From: Ktedonobacterales bacterium
GTDB lineage: Bacteria > Chloroflexota > Ktedonobacteria > Ktedonobacterales > DATBGS01
Length of the DNA: 64,000 nt
Reading direction: 5' to 3'
Assembly (NCBI GenBank): GCA_036557285.1
Contig: DATBHW010000076.1
Span: 1-64,000, forward strand
The notes beneath the pieces are model-generated. The model was not told the origin of the DNA and ran no database searches. It was given only the letters and a program-made list of their open reading frames with translations. Shown piece after piece: positions 8,737 through 18,387 of this stretch. Numbering within the stretch: the first letter of the stretch is position 1; each line of letters opens with the position of its first letter. A program made the position numbers and the translations under genes.

Positions 8737-9897
8737 CTATTTTAGACTGTCAAGGTAGGCGACCAGCGCCGCAACCTGATCGGGGGTCAGGCCCAGATCG
8801 GGCATATCGTTCCCCGGTTTGAGGTTTTGCGGATTGGTGAGCCATTGGGTAAGGCCATCTGGCGTATTTGGCGCGACGCCACCGGCAATCAAATCGCGGC
8901 TGCCAAAGTGCGTCAGGTTTGGCCCGACGATGCCCTGCGCGACGATGCCACCATAATTGCTTCCGTAGATCGAGTGGCATTGGATGCAGGCAGTATTATT
9001 CGCAAAGGTTGCGCAGTAGAAGAGGTATTTCCCCCTCAGCGCCTGATTGCTGCCGCCAGGATCGCCATCGGCGCACTTGCGGGCCGTCGGCTGGCTGCTC
9101 TCAGGGTCAACTGCTGGAGCCTGCTGGGCGAGACTCCACTCGCCGAAGCTGTTTGCGCCTGTGCCTTGCTGCTTGACGACCACCTCAAAGCGCATATGCG
9201 CGTGCTGGTCGCCGCAGAACTCCGCGCAAGCCCCCTGATACGTTCCAAGCGTATCGGCCTGGAACCACATATGATTGGTATGGCCGGGAATCACATCCGT
9301 CTTGCCGGTAAGCTGGGGTATCCAGAAGCTGTGAATGACGTTATCCGAGACCAGATTGAGATGCACCGTCGTCCCTACTGGCACGACCAGTTCATCGGCA
9401 GTCACAACGGTTGGTTTGGGCGAGTCATCGGTAGGATTGGCGTGCGGCGTTTCGGCATTGGTGAGCGCATCGTTCGCGTTATCGTAATAGCGGAACTCCC
9501 ACCACCACTGATGCCCATACACGTTGACAGACATGGTGGGGTTATTGGGGTTGCTGGCCGGTTCCTGAATATTAAAGAGCGTTTGCACCGTCAGGCCCAA
9601 CACCAGAAAGAGAATCAATGAGGGTACAATCGTCCACCAGATTTCCAGCTTGGTGTTGCCGTGAATCTGGCGCGGCTCTGGCGAATCGGGGCGGGCGCGG
9701 AAGCGAAAGACGGAATAGATCAGAGCCGCTTCCACGAGGACAAACACGATGGTTGCCACAACCAGAATAAACCAGAAGAGACCGGATTCTTTAAGCGCAA
9801 CCGGCCCTTGCGGATTCAGCGTGTTGGAGTTACCAACGCTACAGCCAGCTACTATGAGCAGACACAGGCCAAGCAGCACCGGCAGCAGCCAGCGCAT
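8737..9897 (-). CDS. ctaC: cytochrome c oxidase subunit II with fused cytochrome c domain (caa3 type)
   Basis: The protein is 386 residues from ATG 9895-9897. This start gives a clean lipoprotein signal (LLIVAGCS). A TTG start at 9958-9960 would add 21 residues and cannot be excluded. Two N-terminal helices are followed by the CuA domain, with VIHSFWIPQL and the ligand string CAEFCGDQHAHM (Cys-x3-Cys-x3-His-x2-Met). The C-terminal 100 residues form a cytochrome c domain with the haem motif CIQCH and a later Met in GNDMPDLG. The enzyme therefore carries its own electron-donor haem, as in caa3 oxidases. It is the first gene of the operon. Confidence 0.95.
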   Translation of the reverse strand: MRWLLPVLLGLCLLIVAGCSVGNSNTLNPQGPVALKESGLFWFILVVATIVFVLVEAALIYSVFRFRARPDSPEPRQIHGNTKLEIWWTIVPSLILFLVLGLTVQTLFNIQEPASNPNNPTMSVNVYGHQWWWEFRYYDNANDALTNAETPHANPTDDSPKPTVVTADELVVPVGTTVHLNLVSDNVIHSFWIPQLTGKTDVIPGHTNHMWFQADTLGTYQGACAEFCGDQHAHMRFEVVVKQQGTGANSFGEWSLAQQAPAVDPESSQPTARKCADGDPGGSNQALRGKYLFYCATFANNTACIQCHSIYGSNYGGIVAQGIVGPNLTHFGSRDLIAGGVAPNTPDGLTQWLTNPQNLKPGNDMPDLGLTPDQVAALVAYLDSLK

Positions 9898-10108
9898 CAG
9901 CCTGCTCGGAACTAACCCATCAGGCGAGAATCTTCGCACCCTGGGACCTGCCTTCCACAACGTATTCTAAAAGGGACAGACTTCTCCCGCTATTACGCGG
10001 CTATTCTAATGTGAACTGCTAACATTTGGCTTGCAGGGATGCCAGAACCCCTTACAAAGCCCTGAACACAGCAGAAGCTTCAAGAAAAGGCGAGCTAAAT
10101 AGCTGAGA

Positions 10109-10137
10109 TTGCGATCCTGATCGGCCCCTGATATAGT
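10109..10137 (+). promoter_or_regulatory. candidate sigma-70 type promoter for the small membrane protein at 10190
   Basis: TTGCGA (10109-10114) and TATAGT (10132-10137) are separated by 17 bases, 52 bases upstream of the start codon of the small gene. The region 9898-10189 also has to contain the divergent oxidase promoter, which I could not pin down. Confidence 0.45.
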
Positions 10138-10189
10138 AAACACTGCACAGACAAAAACCTCTTTCAGCCAGAATCAAGGATATGACACC

Positions 10190-10486
10190 ATGCAGGGAAA
10201 AGTTGCCATCAGTCTCATTTTATTTCTCTTCCCCGCTCTGATAACGCCGCTCTTGCTGCTCTCCTTCCTCACCAGAGCGCCAGGGGGGGTCGGCTTGTTC
10301 TTCAAAGACTATTCGTTTGCGTTCCTGTGGGGCTGTTATCTGCTGCTGATCGCTGGCGGCGTCTTCCTCTATTACTATTTCAAGCGACGGACAGCACGGC
10401 AGGCGCAGGCCGATTCAGCCGCTCACGACGCCTCCGCCAATGAGCCACGCGCGGTGATGAGCGAATCGCAGCAAGACGAGTGCTGA
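10190..10486 (+). CDS. small two-helix membrane protein
   Basis: This 98-residue protein has two hydrophobic helices (about 5-27 and 43-65) separated by a short loop containing GVGLFFKDYSF, then a charged, probably cytoplasmic tail rich in Ala, Asp and Glu. AAGGAT lies upstream of the ATG. It is transcribed divergently from the oxidase operon. I recognise no family. A small oxidase-associated or assembly protein is possible from position only. Confidence 0.6.
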   Translation: MQGKVAISLILFLFPALITPLLLLSFLTRAPGGVGLFFKDYSFAFLWGCYLLLIAGGVFLYYYFKRRTARQAQADSAAHDASANEPRAVMSESQQDEC

Positions 10487-10828
10487 AGAGGTATTCGTCG
10501 CTGGTGCCAGAAACATGACAGCCGTACCGCTCAGAAAAGCGGCGATCTGGCCGCGCTTCACCGCTGGCCCCCAGCCGTAATGCTTCCTCAACGGGCCACA
10601 CGCTTCCTCTCTGGAAAACGACCTGCGCGCAGGTCTGATACTCGTACTATAGCGTCTGCGTCAGAATGTCGCAACTGGCGCATCGCGCATTATAGCGGCT
10701 GCACGGGCGCGCAGATGTTCAGGCTTTTGTAAGGTAGAGACTGGAGCATTGCAAGGTGGGTGTCAGGGGTAGGTGGGACAATCCGGCATGTTATAAGGCT
10801 ATCGTTATTATATTACGAGGGAATGAGC
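10487..10828. other. intergenic region with a 14-bp palindrome
   Basis: No gene is supported here. The only notable feature is the perfect palindrome ACCTGCGCGCAGGT at 10621-10634. No convincing promoter for the haem synthase fusion was found. Confidence 0.4.
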
Positions 10829-12703
10829 ATGACCCGACTACGCCGTCTGGGCTGGGTGACTGTTGGCTTTACGTACTTTCTGGTGCTTGTCGGCGGGCTT
10901 GTGCGCATCACCGGCTCCGGCGAAGGCTGCCCCGATTGGCCGACCTGCCACGGGAGCCTGATCCCCAGCTTCGATGAACATACGCTGATTGAATACTCCC
11001 ACCGGCTGACCGCCTCTGTGGTCAGCTTCCTCGTTATCGCGCTGGCCCTGGCGGTGCTGATCTGGGCGCGACGGCGGCGCTATGTCATCCCCGCACTGAT
11101 TGCCGTTGGGCTGCTTGCCGTTCAGGTCGTGCTGGGGGGGATTACCGTTCTCAATGATCTGCCCGAAAACATCGTCACCGCGCATCTGGGTACGGCCCTG
11201 GCGCTCTTCGCCACGCTCATCATCGCGGCGGTGCTGCTGCGCCAGAATACCCCCGTTGTAGGCAACTTCCAGAGCGCCCGACGCTTCGCACGCCTGGCCC
11301 TGACAACCGCCATCCTGACGTACCTGCTGCTGCTCAGCGGCTCGAATGTGCGCGGCAACAGCGCCGATCTGGTCTGCCCTGGCTGGCCGCTGTGCGGGCG
11401 CGAAGACATCCCTGGCTCGGTGGTGTCGCTGGTCGTGATTAACCTCTTCCATCGCTTTTTTGCCAGCTTCGTTGGCCTCTTTATTATCGCCACGATCATC
11501 TATGCCTGGCGGCGCAGGCGCGAAGCGCCCAAACTGGCCGCCATTGCCCTTGCTGCAGCGGTCTTCTTCGTCATTCAGGTCGCGGTTGGCGCGGCGATGG
11601 TTCTGCTCGGCTCCCACGCAGTAGAGGGCGGATATGAAGCGGCGCAGGGTTTCCATCTGGCGTTTGCTACCGCCGTCTGGGGAGCTATGGCTGCTCTGGC
11701 GGCTGTGGCCTATCGTGACCTGCCCGCAAAGACCGACGCAGAGTCGCCATCCGGGCAGCCCGCCCCCGAAAAAGAGTGGGTACGCGCGCCAGCAGATGCA
11801 GCGGTAGCCGCGCCGGAAGCGGCAGGCGAGGCAGGCTCCTTGAAACTGCTCCTGAGCGGCTACCTCAACCTGATAAAGCCGCATGTCACCGTGTTACTGC
11901 TCGGTGTGACGCTCGCTTCAATGGCAATTGCTCAGGGTGGCTTCCCGCCCTGGCAACTGGTCATTGCCACCCTGTTTGGTGGAGCCTGCGCGGCAGGCAG
12001 CGCCAACGCGATGAACTGCTATTTTGATCGTGACATCGATCAGATAATGAGCCGCACAAAACGCAGATCGCTCCCCGCCGGGCGCATCCCGCCCGCGCAT
12101 GCCCTCATCTTTGGCGCGGCGCTGGCCGTGATCTCTTTTGTAGACCTGGCGCTGTTCGTCAATCTGCTGAGCGCCCTGCTGGCTTTCTCAGGCATCGTCT
12201 TTTACATTCTGGTGTACACGCTCTGGCTCAAGCGCAATTCCACCCAGAATATTGTCATCGGCGGGGCAGCAGGCGCAGTTCCTCCGCTCGTCGGCTGGGC
12301 TGCCGTCACAAACTCGGTTGGCTTGCCTGCCCTCTGGCTCTTTGCCATCATCTTCTATTGGACGCCGCCGCATTTCTGGACCCTGGCGCTGCTTATCAAA
12401 AACGATTACGCGCGGGCGCATATTCCTATGATGCCGGTGGTGCTGGGCGAGAAAGAAACCAAACGCCAGATTGTCCTCTATACCCTGCTGCTGATCGCGG
12501 TGACGCTTGTCCTCTTCTCAACCCGTGAAATGGGCTATCTCTATCTCGCCTCGGCTATCTCGCTGGGCGCGGGATTTCTGTACCTGGCTATCCGCGTACT
12601 GCGCGATGAAACCAAACGCTGGGCGCGCACGCTGTTCTGGTATTCGAACTGTTACCTGGCATTGTTGTTTGCCCTGATGGTCATTGATCGCGTTCTTACC
12701 TGA
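10829..12703 (+). CDS. ctaA-ctaB: fused haem A synthase (CtaA) and haem O synthase (CtaB)
   Basis: This is a 624-residue fusion. The start ATG 10829 has GAGG 8 bases upstream; an ATG two codons earlier is the alternative. The N-terminal half (to about 310) is CtaA/Cox15: paired Cys around EGCPDWPTCHG and VCPGWPLCG, His ligands in EYSHRLTAS, FHRFFASF and GFHLAFATAVW, and eight helices. After a Pro/Ala/Glu linker, the C-terminal half (about 345-624) is CtaB of the UbiA family, with NAMNCYFDRDIDQIMSRTKR as the prenyl-diphosphate site and FYWTPPHFWTLAL. The pair would convert haem B to O to A for the caa3 oxidase. SCO1 follows 18 bases later. Confidence 0.93.
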   Translation: MTRLRRLGWVTVGFTYFLVLVGGLVRITGSGEGCPDWPTCHGSLIPSFDEHTLIEYSHRLTASVVSFLVIALALAVLIWARRRRYVIPALIAVGLLAVQVVLGGITVLNDLPENIVTAHLGTALALFATLIIAAVLLRQNTPVVGNFQSARRFARLALTTAILTYLLLLSGSNVRGNSADLVCPGWPLCGREDIPGSVVSLVVINLFHRFFASFVGLFIIATIIYAWRRRREAPKLAAIALAAAVFFVIQVAVGAAMVLLGSHAVEGGYEAAQGFHLAFATAVWGAMAALAAVAYRDLPAKTDAESPSGQPAPEKEWVRAPADAAVAAPEAAGEAGSLKLLLSGYLNLIKPHVTVLLLGVTLASMAIAQGGFPPWQLVIATLFGGACAAGSANAMNCYFDRDIDQIMSRTKRRSLPAGRIPPAHALIFGAALAVISFVDLALFVNLLSALLAFSGIVFYILVYTLWLKRNSTQNIVIGGAAGAVPPLVGWAAVTNSVGLPALWLFAIIFYWTPPHFWTLALLIKNDYARAHIPMMPVVLGEKETKRQIVLYTLLLIAVTLVLFSTREMGYLYLASAISLGAGFLYLAIRVLRDETKRWARTLFWYSNCYLALLFALMVIDRVLT

Positions 12704-12721
12704 CCCACCGCGAGGAACATC

Positions 12722-13342
12722 ATGAGCTGGCGTCTTGCTTCCCGTCTCTCGGTTCTTGTTTCGGCGATCCTCGTCATCATCGTCATCGTCATCATTACGC
12801 ATGGCTCCTCGAACAACCAGCCGACTCTTCAGGGGACCGATCTGGGCGGCGTCAACGCGCCCGATTTCCGCCTGAGCGATCAGTTCGGCGATCCGGTCTC
12901 GCTTTCCCAGTTTCGCGGGCATCCCGTCGTGCTGACCTTCCTCTACACCCACTGCCCCGACACCTGCCCGCTCATCGCAGATAAGCTGCACCTTTCACTG
13001 GAAAAGCTGGGGGCCGATAGCTCCAAAGTGAGTGTCATTGCTGTCAGCACCGATCCTCAAAACGATACGACACAATCAGCCTATCAGTTCTCGCAGGTTC
13101 ATCACCTGCTCAATCAGTGGCACTTTCTGGTTGGGAGCAGCGCCCAGCTTACGCCCATCTGGTCGGCTTACCATGTCTTCGCCGCGCCTACAACGCCCAC
13201 AACTACCGATAAGAATACGGTCGAACATACCGTTGCCATCTATCTGATTGATAAGCAGGGGCATGAACGTGTCTTTCTTTCCGAAGATTTTGACCCAAAT
13301 GTCCTGGCAAGCAATCTCCAGACGCTTCTGAAGGAGTCATAA
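12722..13342 (+). CDS. SCO1/SenC/PrrC-type copper chaperone
   Basis: This 206-residue protein is anchored by one N-terminal helix (about 8-26) and exposes a thioredoxin-like domain outside the membrane. The copper ligands are visible: C78 and C82 in THCPDTCPL and the distal H169 in TVEHTVAIYL. SCO proteins load or reduce the CuA centre of oxidase subunit II. GAGGAACATC precedes the ATG, and the gene follows the CtaA-CtaB fusion by 18 bases, so the two are cotranscribed. The plus-strand run ends here at a bidirectional terminator. Confidence 0.93.
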   Translation: MSWRLASRLSVLVSAILVIIVIVIITHGSSNNQPTLQGTDLGGVNAPDFRLSDQFGDPVSLSQFRGHPVVLTFLYTHCPDTCPLIADKLHLSLEKLGADSSKVSVIAVSTDPQNDTTQSAYQFSQVHHLLNQWHFLVGSSAQLTPIWSAYHVFAAPTTPTTTDKNTVEHTVAIYLIDKQGHERVFLSEDFDPNVLASNLQTLLKES

Positions 13343-13354
13343 CCTGTCGCTCGC

Positions 13355-13410
13355 GCGTCCCTTCCAGGCGGCGAGCGATTAGCCGCCGGGGACGGCGGCG
13401 CTACAAGTGT
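13355..13410. repeat. partial copy of the GC-rich palindromic intergenic element
   Basis: CTTCCAGGCGGC followed by GACGGCGGCGCTACAAGT is the core of the repeat family described at 22654, 41264 and 54192. Only one side is recognisable here. It sits directly before the bidirectional terminator. Confidence 0.6.
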
Positions 13411-13453
13411 AAGAAGGCCACCCAGCCAGATAGAGCGGCTGGGTGGCCTTCTT
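13411..13453. terminator. bidirectional transcription terminator between SCO1 and the cupredoxin gene
   Basis: AAGAAGGCCACCCAGCC (13411-13427) and GGCTGGGTGGCCTTCTT (13437-13453) form a perfect 17-bp stem with a 9-base loop. The AA/TT ends give a short U run in both directions. It separates convergent genes. Confidence 0.85.
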
Positions 13454-13470
13454 CCTGCTAGAGTTGCGGT

Positions 13471-13872
13471 CTAGCCGGGTACAGTGACAGTCAGATTCAT
13501 CGTTGTCGGATGAAGGGCGCAGGTGACATGAAAGGTACCGGCAGTGTTCCAGGCTCCTGTCGTGAAGCTTTTCCCCACCTGGATAGTCTGGCCGTTTGCG
13601 CCAAAGTCAGGCGCGCCTGTTTCGTTAGTAGCAGGGGTACCCTGGGTTCCAATCAGCAGAATATGCTCTGTGCCGCTGTTCGGGTCGTTCGTAAAGGTAA
13701 TCGTGCTGCCTTTGGTAATCGTAATCGAGTTTGTGCTGAACGTCTGCACACCCATCGTAATAGTGTTGGAACCGCCATTGTTGCCAGTATTGCCGCTATT
13801 GTCAGAGCCGCCACAAGCTGCAAGCAGAGAGACAGCCAGAGCAAGCAGAGCGAGAAGAGCTACTTTTTTCAC
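13471..13872 (-). CDS. cupredoxin (blue copper) lipoprotein
   Basis: The protein has 133 residues. A lipobox ends in LLAAC (C20), then comes a Gly/Asn/Ser spacer and a plastocyanin-like beta domain. Type 1 copper ligands are H70 (GTEHILLIG) and C118, H121 and M125 in VTCALHPTTM. It would be tethered to the outer face of the membrane as an electron carrier, possibly donating to the caa3 oxidase or other respiratory complexes. This role is inferred from the family and from the respiratory neighbours. Confidence 0.88.
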   Translation of the reverse strand: MKKVALLALLALAVSLLAACGGSDNSGNTGNNGGSNTITMGVQTFSTNSITITKGSTITFTNDPNSGTEHILLIGTQGTPATNETGAPDFGANGQTIQVGKSFTTGAWNTAGTFHVTCALHPTTMNLTVTVPG

Positions 13873-13977
13873 AGGAAATCACACCCTTTCGATAAACATG
13901 GGATTGCCCTCAAAAATCAATCCCTGCAATCTCATACGGCATGGGATACAGGCTGGGCCGCCAAAAGTGATTTGGCT

Positions 13978-14334
13978 TCAATCCTCAACAGGGTGGAAGA
14001 TGTGATCGAGGCTCATCCAGAGTCCCTTGGAGTGGCGATAAAAGAGGAGCGGCAGGAGGATAGCTAACGCGCCACCAACCAGTACAAACAGGAGAAGTGA
14101 CATTCCAGGCAGAAGGGCCAGCGGGATAGCAACAGCCGCCAGCAGCAGTTCGGTAGCAACCAGATTGACGGCCATCGCGCCGGTAAAATAGCCTTCTTCG
14201 CGCTCGAAATGAAAGCCGCAGACAGGACAGTCGTCATGCATCTTGAACCAGCCAGAAAAAATTCGACCTTCACCACAGACCGGGCAGGCCAGGCATATTC
14301 CCCGCCAAAATAAGATGAGGCTTTCTTTGAGCAA
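13978..14334 (-). CDS. DUF983 family protein
   Basis: This 118-residue protein has two CxxC pairs near the N-terminus (CLACPVCGEGRIF and DDCPVCGFHFE), followed by EEGYFTGAMAVN and two or more membrane helices. This is the DUF983 pattern. The family is often found beside cytochrome oxidase assembly genes, as here, but its reaction is not established. The gene lies 21 bases downstream of the alpha/beta hydrolase on the same strand, so it may share the long peptide-transport transcript. Confidence 0.82.
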   Translation of the reverse strand: MLKESLILFWRGICLACPVCGEGRIFSGWFKMHDDCPVCGFHFEREEGYFTGAMAVNLVATELLLAAVAIPLALLPGMSLLLFVLVGGALAILLPLLFYRHSKGLWMSLDHIFHPVED

Positions 14335-14355
14335 GACCGCCTTTCCCCCTCTGTG

Positions 14356-15192
14356 TTACGTCCCTGTCAAAAAGTCCCGTACCGCCTGGATATAGCGATC
14401 TGATTCCTCCATCTGAGGCATATGGCCGCTGTGCTCAAAGATAACCAGCCGTGCTCCAGGGATACCCTGGAGCATTATTTGCGCCGGGTTCAGGCTGCAC
14501 ACGCGGTCATGCCTCCCGGCCAGAATAAGCGTAGGCATACGAGCCTCGCCTAGACGCGGGCGCACGTCATAGAGCGGCATCTGATTGACACTCCACCAGC
14601 TTGAAAGGGCCGCAGAATAGCGCGTGCGCTCCGCCCAATCTTCAGCCACGCGCCTGATCTCATCAGGATACGTAGCAAAGTAGAATGGCAGTTCATCGAG
14701 GATGATCGCCCGCATATCTTCATCAGATTGTATCTCATTTTCGCGGGCAAAAGCAGCTTCGACTTTCGGATCACCAAAAGCGGCCAGTTGTTCTTCTACT
14801 TCCGCCCCAATATCGTAACTGGGCGCGGAGCAGCTAACAATCAGGCGCGAAACAGACGAAGGGTGGGCCAGAGCGTAGCTGAGAGCGATAAATCCGCCAA
14901 ACGAATGACCCAGGACAGCCATCTGCTCGAACCCAAGCGCCAGGCGCAGCGCCTCGACATCCTCCACCACCGCAGCCGTCGTAAACTGCTCTGGCGCAAT
15001 ACGCTGTGAACGTCCATTCCCCCGGTGATCGAGGTAGATCAGCCGGGCGCTGGTCGCCAGGGGCGAGAGCCAGGGAACGAATTCCTGATGATCCAGCCCT
15101 GGGCCACCATGTAAAAACACACACGGCGGCCCATTTCCTTCTTCAGCGTAGAAGAGTTCAGTCCCGTTGACGACTATGCGATGCTCTTGCAC
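14356..15192 (-). CDS. alpha/beta hydrolase, proline-iminopeptidase-like
   Basis: This is a 278-residue hydrolase. HGGPGLDHQEF forms the oxyanion loop, the nucleophile S97 is in LGHSFGG, the acid Asp is probably in GRHDRV, and the His is in EHSGHMPQ. The HGGPG loop is characteristic of proline iminopeptidases and related amidases. It follows the last ABC transporter gene by 21 bases, so it may release N-terminal residues from imported peptides. Substrate choice is inference; other S33 hydrolases look similar. Confidence 0.8.
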   Translation of the reverse strand: MQEHRIVVNGTELFYAEEGNGPPCVFLHGGPGLDHQEFVPWLSPLATSARLIYLDHRGNGRSQRIAPEQFTTAAVVEDVEALRLALGFEQMAVLGHSFGGFIALSYALAHPSSVSRLIVSCSAPSYDIGAEVEEQLAAFGDPKVEAAFARENEIQSDEDMRAIILDELPFYFATYPDEIRRVAEDWAERTRYSAALSSWWSVNQMPLYDVRPRLGEARMPTLILAGRHDRVCSLNPAQIMLQGIPGARLVIFEHSGHMPQMEESDRYIQAVRDFLTGT

Positions 15193-15213
15193 AGCAGCAT
15201 ACTTCTCCTTCGG

Positions 15214-16212
15214 TTATCCTGGGAAAAAGCAGGCGGCCAGATGTTCGCTGTCTTTGCGCTCCAGACGCGGTACCTCAGTGCGGCAAATCTGCTGCGCTTT
15301 CCAGCAGCGCGGGTGAAATGGGCAGCCACTGGGCGGATTGAGTGGGCTGGGTACGTCGCCCTCCAGAATAATCCGCTGGCGCTGGCTTTCGATCTCTGGA
15401 TCGGGGACCGGAATCGCTGAAAGCAGCGCCTGGGTATAGGGGTGCAGCGGCTTTTCATAGAGCGCATCGCGTTCTGCCACTTCAACGACTCGCCCCAGAT
15501 ACATCACCGCGACGCGGTCACTGATATATCTGACCACAGAAAGATTGTGCGCGATGAAGAGATACGTCAGGCCGAAACGCTCTTGCAGGTCTTGCAAAAG
15601 GTTCAGCACCTGCGCCTGAATCGAGACATCCAGGGCGCTGACCGGCTCATCACAGACCACAAATGCTGGATTCAACGCCAGCGCGCGGGCGATACCAATA
15701 CGCTGACGCTGGCCGCCGCTGAACTCATGGGGGAAGCGGTTGATATATTTGGGATTGAGGCCCACCACTTCAAGCAGTTCCTCAACCCGGCGGCGGATGT
15801 CTGTCCTTGAGCCAGACTGGAAGTTTTGGAGAGGCTCAGCGACAAGCTCTCCGACAGTAAAGCGGGGGTCAAGCGAGCCATAGGGGTCTTGAAAGATCAT
15901 TTGCATATCGGCGCGCATCTGGCGAACCCTGTTCGCTTTCAGGCTTGTTAGCTCTTGATTTTTAAAGCGAACAGAGCCAGCCGTTGGCTTAATCAATTGC
16001 AGGATAGCGCGCCCGGTGGTTGATTTGCCACAGCCGCTTTCACCAACCAACCCTAACGTCTCCCCTTGCTTGACCGTCATGTCCACCCCATCCACCGCTT
16101 TGACATTGGCGCTTGTCCTTCCCAGCAACCCGCCACGCACAGGAAAATAGACCTTCAAATCTTTGACTTCCAGCAGCGTGGTACCCGCTGCAACTTCAAG
16201 AGTCTTCTCCAT
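15214..16212 (-). CDS. oppF: oligopeptide/dipeptide ABC transporter ATPase (OppF/DppF type)
   Basis: The 332-residue cytoplasmic ATPase has Walker [13 protein letters not shown], signature [15 protein letters not shown] and Walker [14 protein letters not shown]. The C-terminal oligopeptide-ABC extension ends in the Cys cluster [15 protein letters not shown], which in this family can bind an iron-sulfur cluster. It is 20 bases downstream of the partner ATPase in a five-gene importer operon. The substrate is probably di- or oligopeptides, though nickel or sugar importers of the same family cannot be excluded. Confidence 0.93.
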   Translation of the reverse strand: MEKTLEVAAGTTLLEVKDLKVYFPVRGGLLGRTSANVKAVDGVDMTVKQGETLGLVGESGCGKSTTGRAILQLIKPTAGSVRFKNQELTSLKANRVRQMRADMQMIFQDPYGSLDPRFTVGELVAEPLQNFQSGSRTDIRRRVEELLEVVGLNPKYINRFPHEFSGGQRQRIGIARALALNPAFVVCDEPVSALDVSIQAQVLNLLQDLQERFGLTYLFIAHNLSVVRYISDRVAVMYLGRVVEVAERDALYEKPLHPYTQALLSAIPVPDPEIESQRQRIILEGDVPSPLNPPSGCPFHPRCWKAQQICRTEVPRLERKDSEHLAACFFPG

Positions 16213-16232
16213 CTGGGCGCTCCTCTCGCTGA

Positions 16233-17207
16233 TTAAAACGGATAGAAGCAGGCGGCCATTTGATTGTCAGCCACCTCTTCCAGAGGTGGTGTCTCCACCT
16301 GGCAGCGGTCCTGCACTTTGGCGCAGCGCGGTGCGAAGGGACACCCAGGGGGCAGGTTCACCAGATCAGGCGGCTGCCCCTTAATAGGAGCAAGGCGCTC
16401 TTTTTTGTCGTCCACCAGACGTGGGATGGACTGCAAGAGCGCCTTCGTATAAGGGTGGGCGGGCCTGGCGAACAGTTGTGAGGTTGGCGCTTCTTCCATT
16501 ACCCGCCCGGCGTACATCACTACGACCCGTTGGCACATCCCCGCAACGACACCCAGATCGTGGGTAATGAGCATCACCGCCGTCTGGAACTCTTTGCTGA
16601 GTGCTCTCATCAGGTCAAGAATCTGCGCCTGAATCGTCACATCCAGCGCGGTTGTCGGCTCATCGGCAATCAACAATTGGGGATTGCAAGAGAGCGCGAT
16701 GGCAATCATGACACGCTGACGCATGCCACCACTGAACTCATGCGGGTAGCTCTTCAAGCGTCGGCGCGCGTCAGGAATGCGCACGCGCTCCATCATCTCC
16801 AGCGTCCGAGCCTCGGCGGCCTTGCCGGTCAGCTTAAGATGGGTCTTTACCGACTCAGAGATCTGGAAGCCCACCGAAAAGACCGGGTTGAGCGAGGTCA
16901 TCGGATCCTGGAAAATCATCGAGATTTTGCCGCCACGGAGTTCGTGTAATTCGTCCTCCGTCAGTTCCATGATGTTATCGCCACCAAAGACGATCTCGCT
17001 CCCGGCCTCTATCTTCCCTGGCGGGCTGGCAACCAGGCGCATGACGGAGAGGGCGGTCACGCTCTTCCCTGAGCCGCTCTCGCCCACAATGCCAAGGGTT
17101 TCCCCCTCTTTGATGTGAAAACTCACTCCGTCAACGGCCTTGACCACACCGCCACGGGTGTAGAAATTTGTCTTGAGGTTTTTCACCTCCAAGAGCTTCT
17201 GCATCAC
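16233..17207 (-). CDS. oppD: oligopeptide/dipeptide ABC transporter ATPase (OppD/DppD type)
   Basis: This 324-residue ATPase pairs with the OppF-like protein. Walker A is [13 protein letters not shown], the signature is [15 protein letters not shown], Walker B is [13 protein letters not shown], and the C-terminal Cys cluster is [15 protein letters not shown]. It lies between the OppC-like permease (29 bases upstream) and oppF (20 bases downstream). Confidence 0.93.
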   Translation of the reverse strand: MMQKLLEVKNLKTNFYTRGGVVKAVDGVSFHIKEGETLGIVGESGSGKSVTALSVMRLVASPPGKIEAGSEIVFGGDNIMELTEDELHELRGGKISMIFQDPMTSLNPVFSVGFQISESVKTHLKLTGKAAEARTLEMMERVRIPDARRRLKSYPHEFSGGMRQRVMIAIALSCNPQLLIADEPTTALDVTIQAQILDLMRALSKEFQTAVMLITHDLGVVAGMCQRVVVMYAGRVMEEAPTSQLFARPAHPYTKALLQSIPRLVDDKKERLAPIKGQPPDLVNLPPGCPFAPRCAKVQDRCQVETPPLEEVADNQMAACFYPF

Positions 17208-17236
17208 AATTCCTCAATCTTCGTACCCAGTGGTTG

Positions 17237-18316
17237 TTAATCTTTTGAGCGTGGGTCAAAGGCATCGCGCAAACCATCGCCAATGAAGGAGAAGGAAAGC
17301 ACCAGGATGACCAGAGCAAGGATCGGCCATATGATCTCAAAGGGGAACGCCTGGAGATAGCTTGAATACTGGAAGATCATCAGTCCCAGGCTGGACCCCG
17401 GACGCTGCACACCCAGGCCAAGCAGGCTCAGCGCGCCTTCGGCGACTACCGTCGCGGCCATGTTCAGCGTGGAGACAACGATAACCAGGCTGGCAATATT
17501 TGGCAGGATGTGGCGCCTGATGATCTTGAAATTGCTCGACCCATTCGTGCGCGCGGCTTCAATGAACTGCTGTTCTTTGAGTTGCAGCGTCTGACCGCGC
17601 ATGAAGCGAGCCATTTGAGGCCAGACGATGAATCCGATGACCAGCGCCGCCAGCACTATCCTCCCATACGGAGCAAACCCATGACCGAAAATCTTTTCAG
17701 TCTGAAGCTGAAATGGCTGCCCAAAAATGGCCGTAACCAGAATGACAAAGAGCAGGCCAGGGAACGCGAACATCAGGTCCGTGAAGCGGGCGAGGATCGT
17801 ATCAACCATGCCGCCAAAATAGCCGGCCAGGACGCCAAAGAAGACGCCGAAGAGAATATCCTGTATCTCAACAGCTATCGCAACGAATATTGAGACCTGC
17901 CAGCCTTTGAGCAGCCGCGCCAGAATATCCTGGCCGGCATCATCGGTCCCCAGCCAGTGCATCCCGTTGGGCATGTTGATCAGGCGCGTAGCGTCTTGAT
18001 AGTCCGGGCTGTGATACAGCGTGGAGGGGAGGGACACCACAAACCCAGGAGCCGGGTGAAGCTCAAAGGTCTGACCGACATGCTCGTAAATGGGGGGAAA
18101 GACTATGGAGATAAAGAAAACAACACCCAGGACGAACACCGAGGTCATGGCACGCTTATCGCGCCGCAAGCGCCTCAGTGATTCACGGAGCGGCGAAACT
18201 GCTGGCCCTTTGGCCCCAGTTTCCTCAAGGACCGCAGGCACTTCCAGTTCGATCTGAAAAAGGCCAGCCGCCATCGGCTCCTGGATCTCATGTTCAGAAC
18301 TCTTTTGCAGATCCAT
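17237..18316 (-). CDS. oppC: oligopeptide/dipeptide ABC transporter permease (OppC/DppC type)
   Basis: The 359-residue permease has a longer than usual cytoplasmic N-terminus (about 60 residues), the N-terminal OppC helix, and the BPD_transp_1 domain with the ATPase-coupling loop EAARTNGSSNFKIIRRHILP. Its order after OppB and before OppD is the standard operon arrangement. The gene starts 71 bases after the OppB-like gene. Confidence 0.92.
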   Translation of the reverse strand: MDLQKSSEHEIQEPMAAGLFQIELEVPAVLEETGAKGPAVSPLRESLRRLRRDKRAMTSVFVLGVVFFISIVFPPIYEHVGQTFELHPAPGFVVSLPSTLYHSPDYQDATRLINMPNGMHWLGTDDAGQDILARLLKGWQVSIFVAIAVEIQDILFGVFFGVLAGYFGGMVDTILARFTDLMFAFPGLLFVILVTAIFGQPFQLQTEKIFGHGFAPYGRIVLAALVIGFIVWPQMARFMRGQTLQLKEQQFIEAARTNGSSNFKIIRRHILPNIASLVIVVSTLNMAATVVAEGALSLLGLGVQRPGSSLGLMIFQYSSYLQAFPFEIIWPILALVILVLSFSFIGDGLRDAFDPRSKD

Positions 18317-18387
18317 CAGGGCAACCTCCCTTTAAGCTAGCAACGTAACCGTTAGGTAGCCAGAGAACGACACAATCGGGGGCGCCA

